Shown piece by piece: positions 48,615 through 63,970 of a stretch of DNA of 64,000 nt. The stretch comes from Cinclus cinclus (Eukaryota; Chordata; Aves; Passeriformes; Cinclidae): the NCBI RefSeq assembly GCF_963662255.1, contig NC_085059.1:14231234-14295233 (forward strand), given 5' to 3'. The notes beneath the pieces were generated by a model, which ran no database searches, was not told where the DNA came from, and saw nothing but the letters and a program-made list of their open reading frames with translations. Position 1 is the stretch's first letter, and each line of letters begins with the position of its first letter. The translations under genes and the position numbers were made by a program.

Positions 48615-51600
48615 GTAACTTTGAGTCTGCTTATGGCCCAAAGCAGTCCAAGCTCTCAGATGTTAGGTTCCTCAAAAGGGGAATTTTTATTCCTGACCTC
48701 CTGATGGGGAGGATGGTGCCTGTCTGCACAAGGACTGTGTTTTGCCTTTCATGCATATGAACGTTTTTGCTCTCACCCTTGGCTTTGTGGCTATGAAATG
48801 TTAAAAAGCTTAATAAAAAGGAAGAAAAATTAAAACAGTGTGCCAATTCATTTCCTTCACACCTGACATTTCCAAGCTTCATATTGTTTGAACCCTTTTG
48901 CCATTATGTAGCACTGTGATGTACTACCTAAGCAAACTAAGCACTGCAAGCTAAGGAACAGTAATTAAGATTGGGACAGTCCTACCTTCCCTCCCTTTTA
49001 CTTTAGCAGGGTAACAAAACAATACATTGCACAAGAAATAGACCAGTGGAACTATTAATAAATTATCAAATTATTCAGCACTTGCTAATAATTTCACTTC
49101 CACTTCTTTTTTAAGAAAGTGCCAACTAAATATTCTAAGATAAGTGAAGTGGAAATTAACCAAATTAAAGTGGTAACACCCAGACCAGTCCCTTAGATTC
49201 TTAGAGTAAGAAATCAGGTAATATTACAAAAGATATTAACATCTTTAACTAATAAAATCCTGCCTTCAACAGAAAACTACTGACTGAAGGTATAAAATCA
49301 GGGCATCCCCTCTGCCTGTTCATCCTGAGATTTCTGAGAACCAGCTCCTAAGCCATTCCCAGGCATGCTCAGTGTCCAGGCTCCTCAAGAGACTCGGTGC
49401 TTCTGCTGAGCCAGGAGCAGCATGGGATATACCCCAGAATTTCAGGGGCTTTACTAAGAAAAACGTGGGCAGTTTTACATTTTGAAGTCTGTCACTGTTG
49501 GACCATGGGACTTAGCTCTCACTTTAGCTGTCAAAGATTCAAGTGTCCCTTCTTCCAAGAGAGAAAAGAGCAGCTTGCATTCTTCCTAACCCTGTTCTGG
49601 GTGTCACTGCTGGGACACCTGCAGCCTGGGACAGTAAAAAGGTCATGCTACCTGCAGTTTGCTCAGAGATTCACCTGTAAGATGCTGCTCACACAGACAC
49701 CAGCTGTGGGCACCTTCTCAGGTCTGTGCTCATTGATAGCACGGGTTCAAATTCCTTCTGTGCTGACCCAGAACTCCTGCCTGACCACAGCCTTGCACCT
49801 GAGCTGTCCACACACCCAGGTCTGCACTCAGATCCAGGGAAGGAAGCAATAGAACTGCAGGGATGGATCCAAGTTTCCTTCAGCTACTTCAGTATTTGGT
49901 TCAGTCACTTCGTCCTGATTTTGTGGCTCATGGTAGATGTTCCATCTTAATTCCCCTTTATGTATTATGCTGACAGAGAAAATGCAAAATTTCATTGTTT
50001 ACCACTTCTTCCACTAACCATCTGTATTTATCAGCTAGTGAGTGTACTTGTCTTTTGATAAATAGTACAATCCCTCCCCTATGTTTTCACCTTGATTCTT
50101 TCTGTTCAGATTTATTGCCTCACTATTAATATTCCAGCCATGTGATTTATCCCAGCATGTTCCCGGAATACTTGCCTTCTTTATATAAATATTTGAATGA
50201 TCCTAATTTCAACTAATTAGTACTGGGACATTTGATTTCCCTCCTGAAGAATTCTCATTTGCTACTAACCAGTTCCTTCCCAGTATAAGAGACACCTATT
50301 TTGAAGGGAGGAAATAGAGACACTGAATGAACCAAACACTTTTTCAATACTGTTCTACCCTTCTTCATACTGTGCATGTAAATCTAATGCCAAAATAACT
50401 CTCCTAGATCAGAAATCTCAAAAACATCAAGTACACAGGCAGTGATAATAAAGCATTCCTATCCTGCCCATCAACATGCTTCCAACCTTAGAGAAAGACA
50501 GGCCTTATTTAACATCTTATTTTGCCAGAAACTGGGACAAGTCACTAAGTTCAAATTTGTGCAAGATCTGGGAAATAGAATAAAGTTTAATGGCCCTCAG
50601 ATGTGTCATTTTCCCTGTCAGCTTTACCTCTAAAGGAAGTTTAGGCCCCAAACAAGGGTTTGGGATTTTTTTCCCAGTGCAAATCTAGCCATATATAATT
50701 TTCCCTGAAAAATATTTAGCAGCTTTGGCCAAAATATATTGGCTTTGTGCACCATGACTTTTTAAAAATACAAGGATCAACGTCTTCCAGAGGAAACATT
50801 TCTGGAGAAAAAACATGTTTCTAGTCAACATACTAACTTATTGCTGAGAAACAATTCCAGTGGAACTGTTTCAACCAACCATACTCACAAATATTTCTGC
50901 TAGAAAGAAATCAATTCAGAAACATTTCAGCCGTGCAGATTTCTTCACTCTCCAGAAAAACCACACCACTCATTCTCACTGATTCACCCACTGCTGATAT
51001 TAATCAGTCATTTGTTCAGTTTAAGCATTGTTTTAGTAAGTAAACTTGCACATAAAGAGTATCTATTAAGAAACAAAGCAAAAGTATTCCTAATAACTAG
51101 TAGCAAATGCCTCTGCAATATTTATTAATAAATCTGAGTACAACCAAAAAGCAAGATTATTCCTAAAAGAGAGAAATTTTGAAAATTAAAACTTATCAGT
51201 AAGTTAATCAGTAAGTTCAGATTCAATTCTCTCTTCAAATAAAACAAGTTTTATTTTCCTATTGTCTGCTTCACAGCTCCAACTCTGATAATAGGACATC
51301 TTAGTAATTTATATCTTCACTAAAAACAAATACCCATTTAAAATAGACTGGGAGATTTTCCAGTTTCAGAATCATTATTTGTATATTTGTATTGAAGTAA
51401 TGCCTGGAAGGCCCAGCTGAGACTGAGGTCTATTGAGTTAGTAAGACAGTGAAGAAAGTGACCTCCCTAAGTACAAAATTCAATATAGCAGTTCAGTGAA
51501 ACAAGTACAAAAATAAGGATTTCCATCCCAAAATCCTAACAGGTTGGATAATATTTTCAAAAACCATCTCTGCAGTCCTTGTCTGTTACTCGTAGGCACA

Positions 51601-54600
51601 CTTTTCAAATAGTATTTATTCTTTACATTTGCAAACAGTTTATCTGAATAATTTTATCCTTTAACAACAGAAGTCTTAAGCTAATTCCCTTCTCACTGCT
51701 TCCTCTATCTCCTCAAGAGATGCCACGCGTTTGCAACTTAGCCTTTTTTATTTTTTTCCCCTTTAATCATGCTTGCTGGGAGCCATAAAGCTGAAAGGGT
51801 GAAAACCGTAAATAATTGCGTCTTCAGAGATGAGTATAAGCTTTAAAGAGTGGCAGAAATACTGAATTCATATGCTCCACCATGCTTCATCAGAGAAGGC
51901 CTTACAAATTTGAATAAGGAAAACTTACTACTACCCAGGACCCTATATTTAAGAGGTTTTTCATCAGTCACAGAAATGATAGAATTTCTGTAGCTGCTGT
52001 TTCAGTATATAAGTAACACAGAAGGAAAAGCACAGCAGATTACTGGGATCTTATCCAATATGGAATATCTGCAGCCTCAAGTCAAACAAGCTCAGAAGGT
52101 TCATGGAATTCAACTCAGTGAGAACTGCCAACTCAGGGGGAAGGTCACAATCACCCTGCCTGAAGGATAAAGGAAAACAATTCTCAGGCTGTTGGGAAAT
52201 GGGAAGCTTTTGGGAATGTGCATTTTCTACCTTACTAAAAGAGACTTATGTTAAGATCATGAATTTTGCACTTCCTCTAGCTCCAGTCTCCAAGCCTGCC
52301 AAATGATGTGGTGCTGCACATGGAAGTTCTACCTAATCCTTCACTCATTTACATGAGGAAATGAGGGCAGGAATTCTTTAGGAACATTTAAAAGCAAGCC
52401 ACTTGCATCATTTGTCACAACGAAAAATTTGAGACAAGGACTAAGAATAGAATAATTTCTATTCACTTTTATCATGCAGGAATTGAATCCTATCCCTGCC
52501 TTCTATTTAATCCCCAAAAAGAACTTACTTGAGCGTGCACTGGTACTCCTAAGAGTGAACTATAAATTGTGTCACACTAGCATCAAAGGAAAATAGCATG
52601 GAAAATCTCTAGTAAGCCCAGGGCTATTATTGAAATACATGCAGTAAAACAACACAATGTTTCTGGCTGTTCTTCAACTTATTCTTCAAATGACATGTCA
52701 GGGTCTAGCCTAATATGAAGAGCTTTAACTTGGGTAAGCCTGCTCTATGTTACACAAAAAAGAATTGTTGCAGCTTCAGAATGCCCAGTTTAGTGGAAAT
52801 AATAATAGAGCAAGCTCACAGAAATGGAAATTTAAGGAAACACATTCAGAAAGCATAATAAGAAATAATTTTCACCTGAAAATTCAAAGCTGCAGAAAGC
52901 TGGCTTGGTGCAGTAAGTGCAAATCACACATTAGGCATTTCGGTGCCCCAAGGCAACAAAGGGAAAATCTTGATGTTTCTAATGACCTTCTTCATTTCAC
53001 AAACATAATAAAATCACTTTCAAATGGGCATCTTATGTTTAGAAAATTTATAACTGGCTTTTGCTCCACTTTCAACCAATGGTTGACAAGTAGACTGCAG
53101 TGCTCAGTCCATGACCTGAAAGCTTGTTAGCAGCCTTCCTTGTTCTTTGGTCCTTTGTATTGATTTCAGAGTATCACAGGGAGTATCTTATGATTGTTCC
53201 TGTCCTTTATAGACATATAAATCAAGAGTAAATCCACTGAACTAAAAGCTGTGACCCTCATGTGAAATGGATGTTAATATAATCAGGATCATGTACTGAC
53301 AACGTGGTTTTGGATCATTTCAGCCTGCCGTGCTTACAGCATCCCTGCCTCTAACTTGTAGTTCGGGGCAATCATTTAAGGTGCATTTCATATTCAGACA
53401 GCAAAGAAACCCTAAACACAGAAGCAGGAGAAAAATATGAAGTATATCTACTAAATGTGATTCCCTACAATTTATTTCCTCAGGCATTATGGGGCAGTTT
53501 GGGGGTCTTGGGCTGCTTGAGTCTCAGAATAATTAGCCAACTGCAGTGGAGTATTTTATTGATCTTATTGATCTTATTGAGTTTTTATGGTCACAGTAAT
53601 GATGTGATACTACATAAGGGATGCTCCATCAACAATCAAAGTGCATGTGCTTTGCATTCCCTGACAACTTTTTCCACCTAAAATAACTTCTGGATTCTGT
53701 CTTCTTTAGGAACTGCTGTACATGGATTGCTGAACTTCAAAAGTGGTTTGTGTATCTTCTCGATGTCAAAGATGAGTTTTTTAAAAGCAGAAACAACTCT
53801 AGTTTCTGATCTGCGTTCACGAGTGCAAGGCCTATCATTTCTCCAAAGCATTTGTGGAACCAGCATGATTGGACCTGCAGGACTCCCTGCAGCTTTCTCC
53901 ATCTTGAAGGAGTGTTGCGGCTGAGTGGACAGAGCCCTCAGTCACCAGAAATAGCTGTGCCTTTCCCTTTGCGTATTTGCTTCCAGCATTCCTCTTTGCA
54001 AATGTTGAAAATTGTGGCACTCAGTTCTGCCAGGGCAATGCCTGAGTATAAACAGGATCAAATTCTTCCAGTGAAATAACAGGTAAAATTACATCTGCCT
54101 CCTAATTGCAACTGATGCAATTCTTGACAGAACATGTCTACTTAATGTTTTACAGTTTAATAAAACTGTGAAAAATACCCATGTTCATTAGGTGGCATAT
54201 TACAAAAGGATTTCAATAGGGCTAATTCACAACTAGTCTGTCTACACTGAGCTTTGGACATGTTCTGTAGAGACTAAGAACATAATTTCCATTATAGGGA
54301 ATACAGAGTAACACAGGTCCTGTCTGAACTTGGTCAATTCTCATTGCTGGTCAAACTGAAGACACCAATATAGGCCTGTGCATTCATCAGACTCTCTCAG
54401 TTCTAAAGATTCCAGGCTTCTGGCCTCTCTGGAAACATTCCATTCACTACGGAAGAGAATTAAGTAGTTTTTCTTTTTAAATCAAACTTACACAGGCTCG
54501 TAATCCATCAGGCAACTTCACAGCGTATACACATCTGCATAATCCTCCTGAAGTTGCATAACTCTCCAGCTGTCCTCATAAAAGGGATTTCATTCTGTGC

Positions 54601-57600
54601 CTGGCAGGTTTTGCAAGAAGTACAATATGCATGTACCGATGTGCATGATTCTGGGGGAGATTCTTAAAACTAATCAGTTTTTCATCTCTGTACCTTCCCT
54701 TTGTAAAACCTGCCTTCCCTGTGGCTGTGTACACACAAATACAGATGCACTAAGGAATAGACGTCAACCACTTTGGTTCTAAAAGTGACTCCAGTGAAAT
54801 ATTTTAACAAGAGCCAAGTTTTCTTCTGAATTGTATCATCTCTTAGAAATATGTTTGAAATATTGTATAGAAATGTCATACTTACCATGTCAGTTGTTAA
54901 TAATTTATCATGATGGTAATCATGGGGTTTCTCATATACATATAGAATACTAAAGTGTATGTTAGTTCTCTCAAGACATAGCTCTGACTGTAAATTATGC
55001 TGATTATGAAATAAGTTATATCAAGAGCAAAAGGGGAAATGCAGCTGGAGCACAATTGGTAAACAAATCTAGAAAACTCCTTGGAAAAGGAATCTCTTCT
55101 GAGAGATTCCTCTTCCATGACTTCTTCACCCCTTCATTCTAAGTGATTATTCAAACAGTATTTGCTACTGAATATGTATGTATCAAAATATGAGCAATTC
55201 CGGTTTTGAGGGACAAGGGAAAAACAGTTGGGTTTTTTTAATGTCTTCAAGAAATATGCTGTACTCTTCCTCCAGCTGGCCTTGTGTTTTAACTAGTACC
55301 TATCATGTTCCATGGGAGAAGAAAGAAAAGCAAACATTTTTATGACCACACTAAGTCTTTCTAAAATGCTGTTTTTTCCAAGGTTATCCACGTTTCTAAG
55401 ACAAAGAGTTGTTTTATTCATTTCTGAGTTTCTTTAGAAATTTCCCTATTCCAACATTACCCTTGTCTTACTGATGGTGTTCCATCTGGCTTCAGCCTTT
55501 AATTGTAATTTTAGCTCAGCCATTTCTATGATATCATAAAAACTTGAAACTTCTCATGAAGTTGATGCTCTCCTATATTTAACTGAATATTGCAAGCAGG
55601 AGGAGAGCAAAAGGGAAATAATCTGCAAAACAGAATTTCATTCTTATGGAAACAAAAGGGTGGGCAAGGAAAAGTGAAGGGCAACCTGAGCTACTGGTGA
55701 CCAGTGTTACTACACAAATGGATATTCCCATTACTCCAATTTCTCCAAACCTAATAATTCTCAAAGCTCTCTGAGGTTATTAAATTACTAGATTTGAATT
55801 TTACAGTTTAACCTCTTACAATTTTAATATCATTACAACATTATCAGCATAAGAGAGGATTAATGTACAGATTCCCTAAAGAAAATGTGCCATTGGTGAC
55901 TGCAGTGGATTAAGAGCCATGGTTATAAGTAATTATTTAATGCAAAGCAGATTCAAACAAGACCAGAACATATTGTGGTAAATCCTATTAAATACAATCA
56001 ATGACTCACTCCATTGTAAATATCTTACTATTTACATAAACAAGACAGGATAAACATGGTAAGAAAATGACTGGCAGGGAGTAAGGGTACAACTTGCCTA
56101 AAATCATACAATAGGTCAGCTAAAAAAATCAAGAATAAACACGTCTCAATTGACCATGTAATCATTACCTCAGAACATAATCTAACATCACCATAATGAA
56201 TCTGCATTACACTTGGATAAACATTTGTTCACTCTTACAAGGTTTTGTAATTTGATTCATCAGAACAGTGTAAGAACATGCAACTTACGTTAAATGTCTG
56301 CATTTAATCCTTTCTTGAATGTTACCTTACATCAGATATTGATCAGAGAGTATGTTAAATGATTAAAGAAATGAAAAAGGGAAAACGTGCACAAAAAAAA
56401 AAGGTATTGATTCTTGTTTCAAGGTCAACCATGTTCACGTCTTCACTCTAATGGGGCCAATTATGAAAGAAAATCATTGGTCCCTGCTGCTGTAATCATT
56501 AAATACTGCTTAAACAAAATGCTACTTATGTCACAATGAAAAGAAACTGTTTTGCCTAGTTTTACATTTAAATTATCTCAGAATAGCTAAATATTACCCT
56601 TCATGTGCCAGTGCTCCTGCATATAATCTGGTGTTTCTGTTTGAAACAGAAGAGAAGCCGAGCTCCATGGACCTGCACTCAGAACCTACAGGAGCTCACA
56701 TCTGCTGAATTAAGTTTCCAAGGCAAAGGTTCTCCTCATCTCATTCAACAGGCTTCTGAATCCACAGTTTCACACTTCTTCCTAGGAACTCTCTCTAGCT
56801 GTGCTGTGATTAATATCTTTCCATTCCTGACATGACATTTTAAATTGTTTGAACTGAGGGACAAGGCAGATTGTTATTGTAACCAATCTGCAGATATTGA
56901 GACCTCTCACATCTACCCTGTGTGGCTCCTTGGAACATCCTGGCAACAGCTGCCATAGGAGGCTGCATAATACCAATGGAAAAAAAAATAAAAAAACCTC
57001 TGCAAATTTATTTTAAAAATAAGGCATCAAGGGAAATTAAAATTGAGCTGAAAATTCAGCAATCAATTTGGGTTTGAATAAAAGATTGTTTGGAGGCTCA
57101 TCCACTTTTTACTCTGCAAGCTGATCTTACATCTGCCGATTTTCTCTCTGCACAAAGTTACAGCTATGGGGACAAAGATAGAGCTCACTATGAGCAGCAG
57201 CCCAGGGTGTGCACTGCTCTCCAAAAGAACTGGAAGAAAATTTTGTGGGTTTGTTTTTTTTTTAAATTAAGACAGAGGAGCAGACATTTCCGACTGAGAC
57301 ACAGCAGATGGCTGCCAGAAAATGGTAAAGAATTCAGGAAGATGAAGGGCGAGGCAGCCTGTGGGCTTTGGAAAAGAGACAAGAACCCACGAGCAGTTAA
57401 AGTGCACTGTATGTGTGGGACAGAAAGGTTTGGAGTGGTAAATTGTGCTGGACTCCGTCTCCATGCCCTTTGGTCCTGCTGCAGTCAGCTTGCCCTTGCA
57501 AATTCAATTCTAAACCCAAGCACTGCATGGCAGCAATAATTCAGCATTCCCTGTATGATGAGGAAATGTGTCTATAAGTGCTCTGCTCTGGCCTCTTTGG

Positions 57601-60600
57601 CCTCTTTTCAATACAACTGTAACTGGAGCTGTATTTCCTGGGAAAGGTGGCCTTATTCTGGTACAGCAGTTCTGCAAATACTTTCCTGAATATTGCAAAC
57701 AGTTAGCATTGGAAGGGTTTAGACAATTCCACAGGAAACCCATCTAGCTGTGGAGCTTAAGAAATTTTTATTAGCAGAACTAACAACCTTTATAATAATA
57801 ATAGGCAAAGTCAGTATTTCCATTCATTTATGTCAGGAGGTGTTGATACAGATGCTTTCTTTTGGAATATATGTTATTGCAATGATCACATTTCAGGAGG
57901 GTGGGAGAGGAATTTCTTCTGTAACTATATAAAAAATTCTTGAGCTATCCCTAATACAACCCTTTTTAGCTTCTTATTCTGAACTGTTCGGCATCTGTGT
58001 ATGTGAAGCCTCAAAATAAAATGTAATGAGATGGAGCAGCACAGGATGGCACATAACAGTTCAAAAGGACATTACTTGCTCATGGCTGGGGTTCAGTGTG
58101 TTGTCATTAGAATCTGTCCCTTTCTCGGGACTCTTTTGGCACTGGTTTTTAGGAGTGCAGAGCACCTATATAAGTTGGTTTTCAGCTTTGCTCAGCTCCT
58201 GTTTCAGGGTCTCAGGAGAAAAGCCATGTTCCTTGAGAGTCCAGCACTGCAATGTTCTCTGCTTCTCCAAGGCAATGGCAAGCTGCTTTGTAACCTAATT
58301 CCTTCTCATCAAAATATAACAAATCCATGCTTTGCTGTCTGACTACAGCCCCCAAAACTACCCCTTCCAGTAAAAATACCCATTCAAAAGATTTGATTGT
58401 ATGAAAAGCCACTTCCTCACTAATCCCTTTGAATATCTGAGGTGATTACCCCCAAATTAGGCAGAAATGCTATTAACGCAAAATACAAAATTCAACAGCT
58501 CCGTGAACTGTTTATTAAACAAGTCCCAAACTTACACCAAATGCAAAGAATAGTTATTGGAGCAGGGGGGAATCTTCATTTATGAAAATAAAAAGACATG
58601 AGGTTTCATAGACTTCTTCATGGACTGCAAGGCCACATCAATATCTATTATTCCATGTAAGATAATTTAGTGCATCCCTTTCAGAATCACACACAAACAA
58701 GAAGACCTTCTACACATTTCCTGAAAGTAATGTAATATCTGAAACTATATCCTATGGTAAGTCAGCTCTTTGAAAGTAGTGTTTGATTGCACTGATCCTC
58801 TTCAGGATGCATGGCCATGTATGAGACAGGTTAAAGGCAACTCAGCAGAGCATCTGCTTTTATATATTAACTAGAGAAAGTTTTCCTGTAGCTCAAGGGA
58901 GACACAAACATGGGTGAAGAATAGAAAAAGGCACAGTCACCAGCAACTGTTAGCAGTGGCATTCAGCTGACTACTGATTTTTCAGTCTCTGTAATGGCCC
59001 TACTGCAAATATCAACAGAAAAAAATGTCCATAGAGTCTCTACATCATTGAAAGCTATTGTAAAAATTATGATACTGGGAAGGTTGCTAGATATTCTCTA
59101 ATACAGAACATCCTACATTATAATCCCAAATCCTTGGCAAAAGCAAACAGAGTCCTAATTTCCCCATGTTTTTTCACCTGCAAGTGTCTGCTCAGGGCCA
59201 CAAATAGCAGGGAAAAGCTGTTCAGCAAATCTATACTGCTGCAGACTGGGGAAATAGCAGCTGGGGGAGCACAGCTCTCACCAGCTTCCTGGAATAACAT
59301 GGAGAAAACTTCCACCAAGACCCTCTGGCCCTATCTCTCGCTGTTGTAGAACAGGCTGAAGCTGCAATCCTGTTTTTATTGTCATCTTGATTAATTCTAT
59401 AGACCAGTAAAGTAACTTGTTCCAACTGTCTTTTTCCAAAACAACTCACATTCTCTGACACACCTCTGACAAAATCCTTAATTGTTAACAAATGGTTGAG
59501 GGCCCAGTCACAATGAAAGCAACAATTGTGAGGTGGAAATAACAATAACACAAACACAGCCCCATCCAGTTCTTGCTGGGGTAAATTATTCCTGCAGAGA
59601 CATAGAATTGTAACCCTAGGGTATGCAGTGACTTTATTATTTGGCTCGGTGATCTCTCACTAACTGTTACTGCTGGTATTTATTAGCAACAATGCCCTCT
59701 AATAGGTGGTTACAGAGAGAGGGAGAGGGGTAGTACTTGTCCTGAAGAGTTCTACCTTAAGAGCTCAAGCTTTCCCTGGTCAGTAGAAAGCTTGGATGGT
59801 GCACAGTAATTGCTTATCTCGTTCACAACATATGGTTGCTGGTGAGCACTTCCCAACAGCTGGCATGATCAACTTGTGGCAAAAGATTTTAAATCAGTCC
59901 TGCCCATGTTTCAAATACTGGTGTGCTTTTACTTCTCAAAAGATGCCATTTGCATCATCCACACTGAGGCACAGCCAAGCATCAAACAAAAAAAAGGCTG
60001 GGAATTAACACACTGACAATATGAGATTAGCTGCCATTCTGTTCACCTACAGAACAGATGTTCAGCTTCCTAGTCACCTAAAATCATCCTCCAGGAATAC
60101 ACAACTTATATCGAGCTGCCTGTGTCTAAAACACTGGCTATGTGCAGTGGAATCATGGACATATTCAAATAGTTCACAACACACAAGACAGCAATTGTTT
60201 ATTTAGTATTACTGTGCTTAGGAAAGGAATTGTTGAATAGTATATTGAATAGCTGTGGTTTTTAATGTTAAGGGACAAAAATGTCAAGAGTGAAGTATAT
60301 AGTAACAGTGAAAAAAATTATTCTGTAGTAAATGCACGTGATGCAAAAATATACACTGAAAATACCAGCTATAAATGGATTTTCAAAGTGCAATAACTTG
60401 TGAGGCTCAGGTGTCCTAGAAAACATTATCTTCCAATTCACCTAAGTTTTGTTTTAAATTGCACAGTGACTATGGCAGCTGAACTTCTTTACTGTCCATA
60501 TACAATTTTGAAGTATTTAATAATATACACAATATTTCAGAATTGTCAATTGTGCTCAGTTTTATGAAACAATTTTAAAATATAATCTAACTAAAATATG

Positions 60601-63600
60601 AGAAATTGAAATTAATTGATGTAAATTTTAATCTGAGATCAAGTACAACTATAATCTCTTTTGACTATTTTGCAGACAAGTAATACCTTAGAATCACAGC
60701 CAAACAAATGTATGCCATTTCAAACGTGCAAGAAAACCTTCTAGCTTCTATTTCAAAACCCCACACTTGCCTCACATTTTTGCTTGAATACTTATCGTCT
60801 TTTATGTCCTCCAGCCACAAGAAACAAAGTCACATCTGGGTAATAAACACACAAGCAACCCAAAAACCTGTAGAATGAGAAATCAGAGATAAAATGTTTC
60901 AGTTTTCTTTCAAGCCTGTCGTGATGCTGATGCAGATTTGATCCATGGAAAACATTGTGTCTCCCGTGGCTTCCTGCATTTAATTTGGTCAGTTCCAGTC
61001 CCTCAACCTTCCTTCCCTTTGGATTGTCCTCATTACCTTTCATCTGAATATTAATTCTGTCATTTATTGGGCTGAGAATAGGACTGGATTCTGGAAGGCC
61101 ACAATCACCTTCCATGTGCTGAGTAAGGGCTTCAGGATTGCCAGTTTGTGCTACTCATGGTCTGCAGAAGTTACACTGTCCTGCCACTTAATCATTTTTG
61201 TTGGTTGTCTCAAAATTCCTTTCACATTTCTGCTATTGAGCTGGCCAGAACTGAATTTATCAATTCCTCCAGATATATCTGCTTGCAGTTCTCCAGCTTG
61301 AATCTCATTTTGCTTCCTGCACATGTTTTCTGAGCTCTTTAGATCCCTTTTTATTATTTCTCCTTGCTCCCTTACGCTTGCAACACCTGTCAGTTTAGAG
61401 TATGACTGTGCCATTAGAAAGCAGGGCAGCTGCGGAGCAAAGCCCCAGGGAAACTCCAAGCAATATTGGGTCTTAAACTTTTGGAAATTTACCCAGGCAG
61501 AGAGGAAACAGCGGGAACAGGTGCCTAAAACAATGTGCCTGCAGATGTAGGGCACACAACGCTCCTTTGGAACAACAGAGATGGTCTGGTGCCATCATTT
61601 TATCTGAAGCTGCTGCTAGCTTGGTGTGGTTTTACCTGGGAATGAGGGTTCCAAAGGCTCTTCGTGACCCAGGGAATGCATCCTCCAGGCATTGGCATAT
61701 GCCCATAGCACAGTTGTGCCTCTGCATCCTCCCACTGATTCCTCTGTGGGGAGCACCGAAGTACAAGACAGTTCCGTGAAGCCATAATTCAAGCGTAACT
61801 GGTTTTTTAGCCTTTTTTTTTTTTCTGCACTGTAGACATTAAAACATGTATTTGGGGATATTTAAGACTAGAAACGGAATAGCCTGTAAGTTTGGTACTG
61901 ATATTAAGAATTCTAGTATTATTTAACTCTGAAATGGAAGCACAGAGTTTAAAAATTTGGGAGATTCTGTTCACACTGAATCCAGGCATTCCTTTTACTT
62001 AAAGAATTTTTATCTGGAGCCTGATGTTCGGTTCTTCTGTGACATTTTCCATAGAATTAACTATTCTCCTCGTGTCTTATTATTTCCCAAGGCAGATCCC
62101 AGGGTGATTACAACACTGACAGCCACCTCCAGGGAGCACTGGGTTTCCATACGTGTGACTAACTGGGTATTTTATCTAACCAGCTGCAAGCACAGCCCAC
62201 CTGGGCAGGGATGCTTCTACCCTTGAGGAAAGTCAGACAGTTTAAAACAGGGACATTATTTCTCTCTGAAGAGAGAACTTTTCAGTGGCAATACATGCTA
62301 CTGCCTTGAACAAATATCTCCCCCAAATTTACGTTTTTCTGTTTTATTCTGAGAATGATGATTCGGGGGTTTTTGCTACTTTTCTGTGGTTTACTAATCC
62401 CACAGAAACATGAGTTACTGAATCCATTTTCTAATCAATTGTCATTTCTTCTGCTGTTTCTTCAGTAGTAAAACCTTGGATTTCTAAAAAGCAAATTTCA
62501 GTGTGGGAATTTGTTGGGAATAATTCCTGTTACAAACTTTTTTGGAAACATGTGACTGTGAGAGACAAGCCTGTGCCCTGCCCTCCTCCTGCCCTGCAAT
62601 GAGCACTCAGAGCCATTCCCTTGTTGTTCACACTGTCTGGAATTATGGGCTGAGTAAACTGACAAAGATGTAAATGCATTGACAACAATAAGCTTAGGAT
62701 CAGTCTATTAAAAACTAAGGACTTATGTGCATAATGCCCCTTCCAATGGCAAAATAGAGGAAATTATACCATTCCCTTGACAGAGCCCTCATTCAAAAAT
62801 AGAGCATTTAAGGAATAACTAAATAAAAGCTCTAATTGTTCATGTCTTTATTTTTTCACAGTTTGGATAACAGCTTTATAAATAAATTATCTGACTGATC
62901 ACTTAACTGAATCACCTACCCTAATTAGAGTACAGTAAGTGGTGCAGAACACTCTACTGTACATAAAGGTGGTGAATAGAGCTCAATTCCTAAAATGATT
63001 CATCTGTCATAAATGCATATACTTATATATTAGAATAAATACCTTTGTAGTACTAAAGGGGATTCCCTGAGGTTTTCCCTGTCATTTCTATTCATCAATT
63101 AACTATGCTAATTGCATTTCCTTCAAAATGAATCATTCTCTAATCAGCATTAAGAGTAGTATAAAAGAACAGTTATTTAATAAACAAGGCCTTTACATTT
63201 AATTGGTTTTTAGACTGACTTCACAAAGTGACATTCAGTTCTTAAAAATTATTCACTCTTTTCTCTTGTTTGAATAGTGAGCGTGGCAGATAAGGCAGGT
63301 GCTCCAAAATATGTTGAGTAAAAATCTATTTAAGGAGTCCATCTCTATTCCCTTCTGCCTCACTTTCCTTTAGAGACAGGCAAGAACTCCCCTATTTCCA
63401 ATGGCTCTTCATTTTAAGCAGCTATCTAACAATAAACTGTACTGGAATGGACACCCAGTATAGTCAATGGAGTTTGGAGAGAGCAATTCAGAGCATCCTC
63501 ACTACCTACCTCCATTCTCAGTATATTTCCCTGATTATGTGCAGACTCAGAGGTCCTATTGCAGGCAGCTGAATTAAATATCTAAATTTGGCTGATATGA

Positions 63601-63761
63601 GTAGGTTAACTTTAGTGTCTTGCTTTAGCCGTAAAGGAAGCTGAGGGAGACATAGATTTTACTGTAGAATTGGGGTCTTCATAAAGCCAGAAAAGTTCAG
63701 CAATCTGTGGCTGGAAAAGTATGGCTTAATTCAAAGGAAATATGATGTTGTTTAAGAGAGT
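48615..63761. other. Upstream intergenic DNA, no gene seen
   Basis: About 15 kb of AT-rich DNA. The longest frames (151 codons at 49397-49852 and 149 codons at 57090-57539, both plus strand) have no recognisable domains, signal peptides with a mature protein, or paired splice signals. A tiny tandem TTGATCTTA repeat lies near 53560-53580. No tRNA, rRNA or known microRNA hairpin was recognised. Confidence 0.55.
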
Positions 63762-63970
63762 AAGGAGAGCTGATTTAAATTCCTGTTCTGCCACAGACTT
63801 CCCCTGTGACCTTAGGCACGTCGCTCAGGGCGAGGTTTTTATGGGCATCTGGACATCCGACTCCAGGGGATTTTAAATAACTAACTTTGCAAATCTAGCC
63901 ATTGAGCACTATTCTTTAATTTTCCATTTGCAAAATGTAGACAGTGTTATTTCCTCTTTCACCTTCTACC
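63762..63970 (+). mobile_element. Ancient MIR/L3-type SINE relic
   Basis: CTGCCACAGACTTCCCCTGT followed by GACCTTAGGCACGTCGCTCA closely follows the sauropsid MIR/L3 core (CTGCCACAGACTTCCTGTGT then GACCTTGGGCAAGTC). About 100 bp further on, TTTCCATTTGCAAAATGTAG matches the TTCCCCATCTGTAAAATGGG block. The intervening bases are extra relative to the consensus I remember and may be an insertion. The element is close to the right edge and may continue. Confidence 0.65.

Noticed and set aside
49397..49852. 151-codon plus-strand open frame
   Set aside because: No known family, no promoter or splice context, and composition like the flanking noncoding DNA.
57090..57539. 149-codon plus-strand open frame
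   Set aside because: No domain recognised. It contains a poly-T derived run and has matching open frames on the opposite strand.
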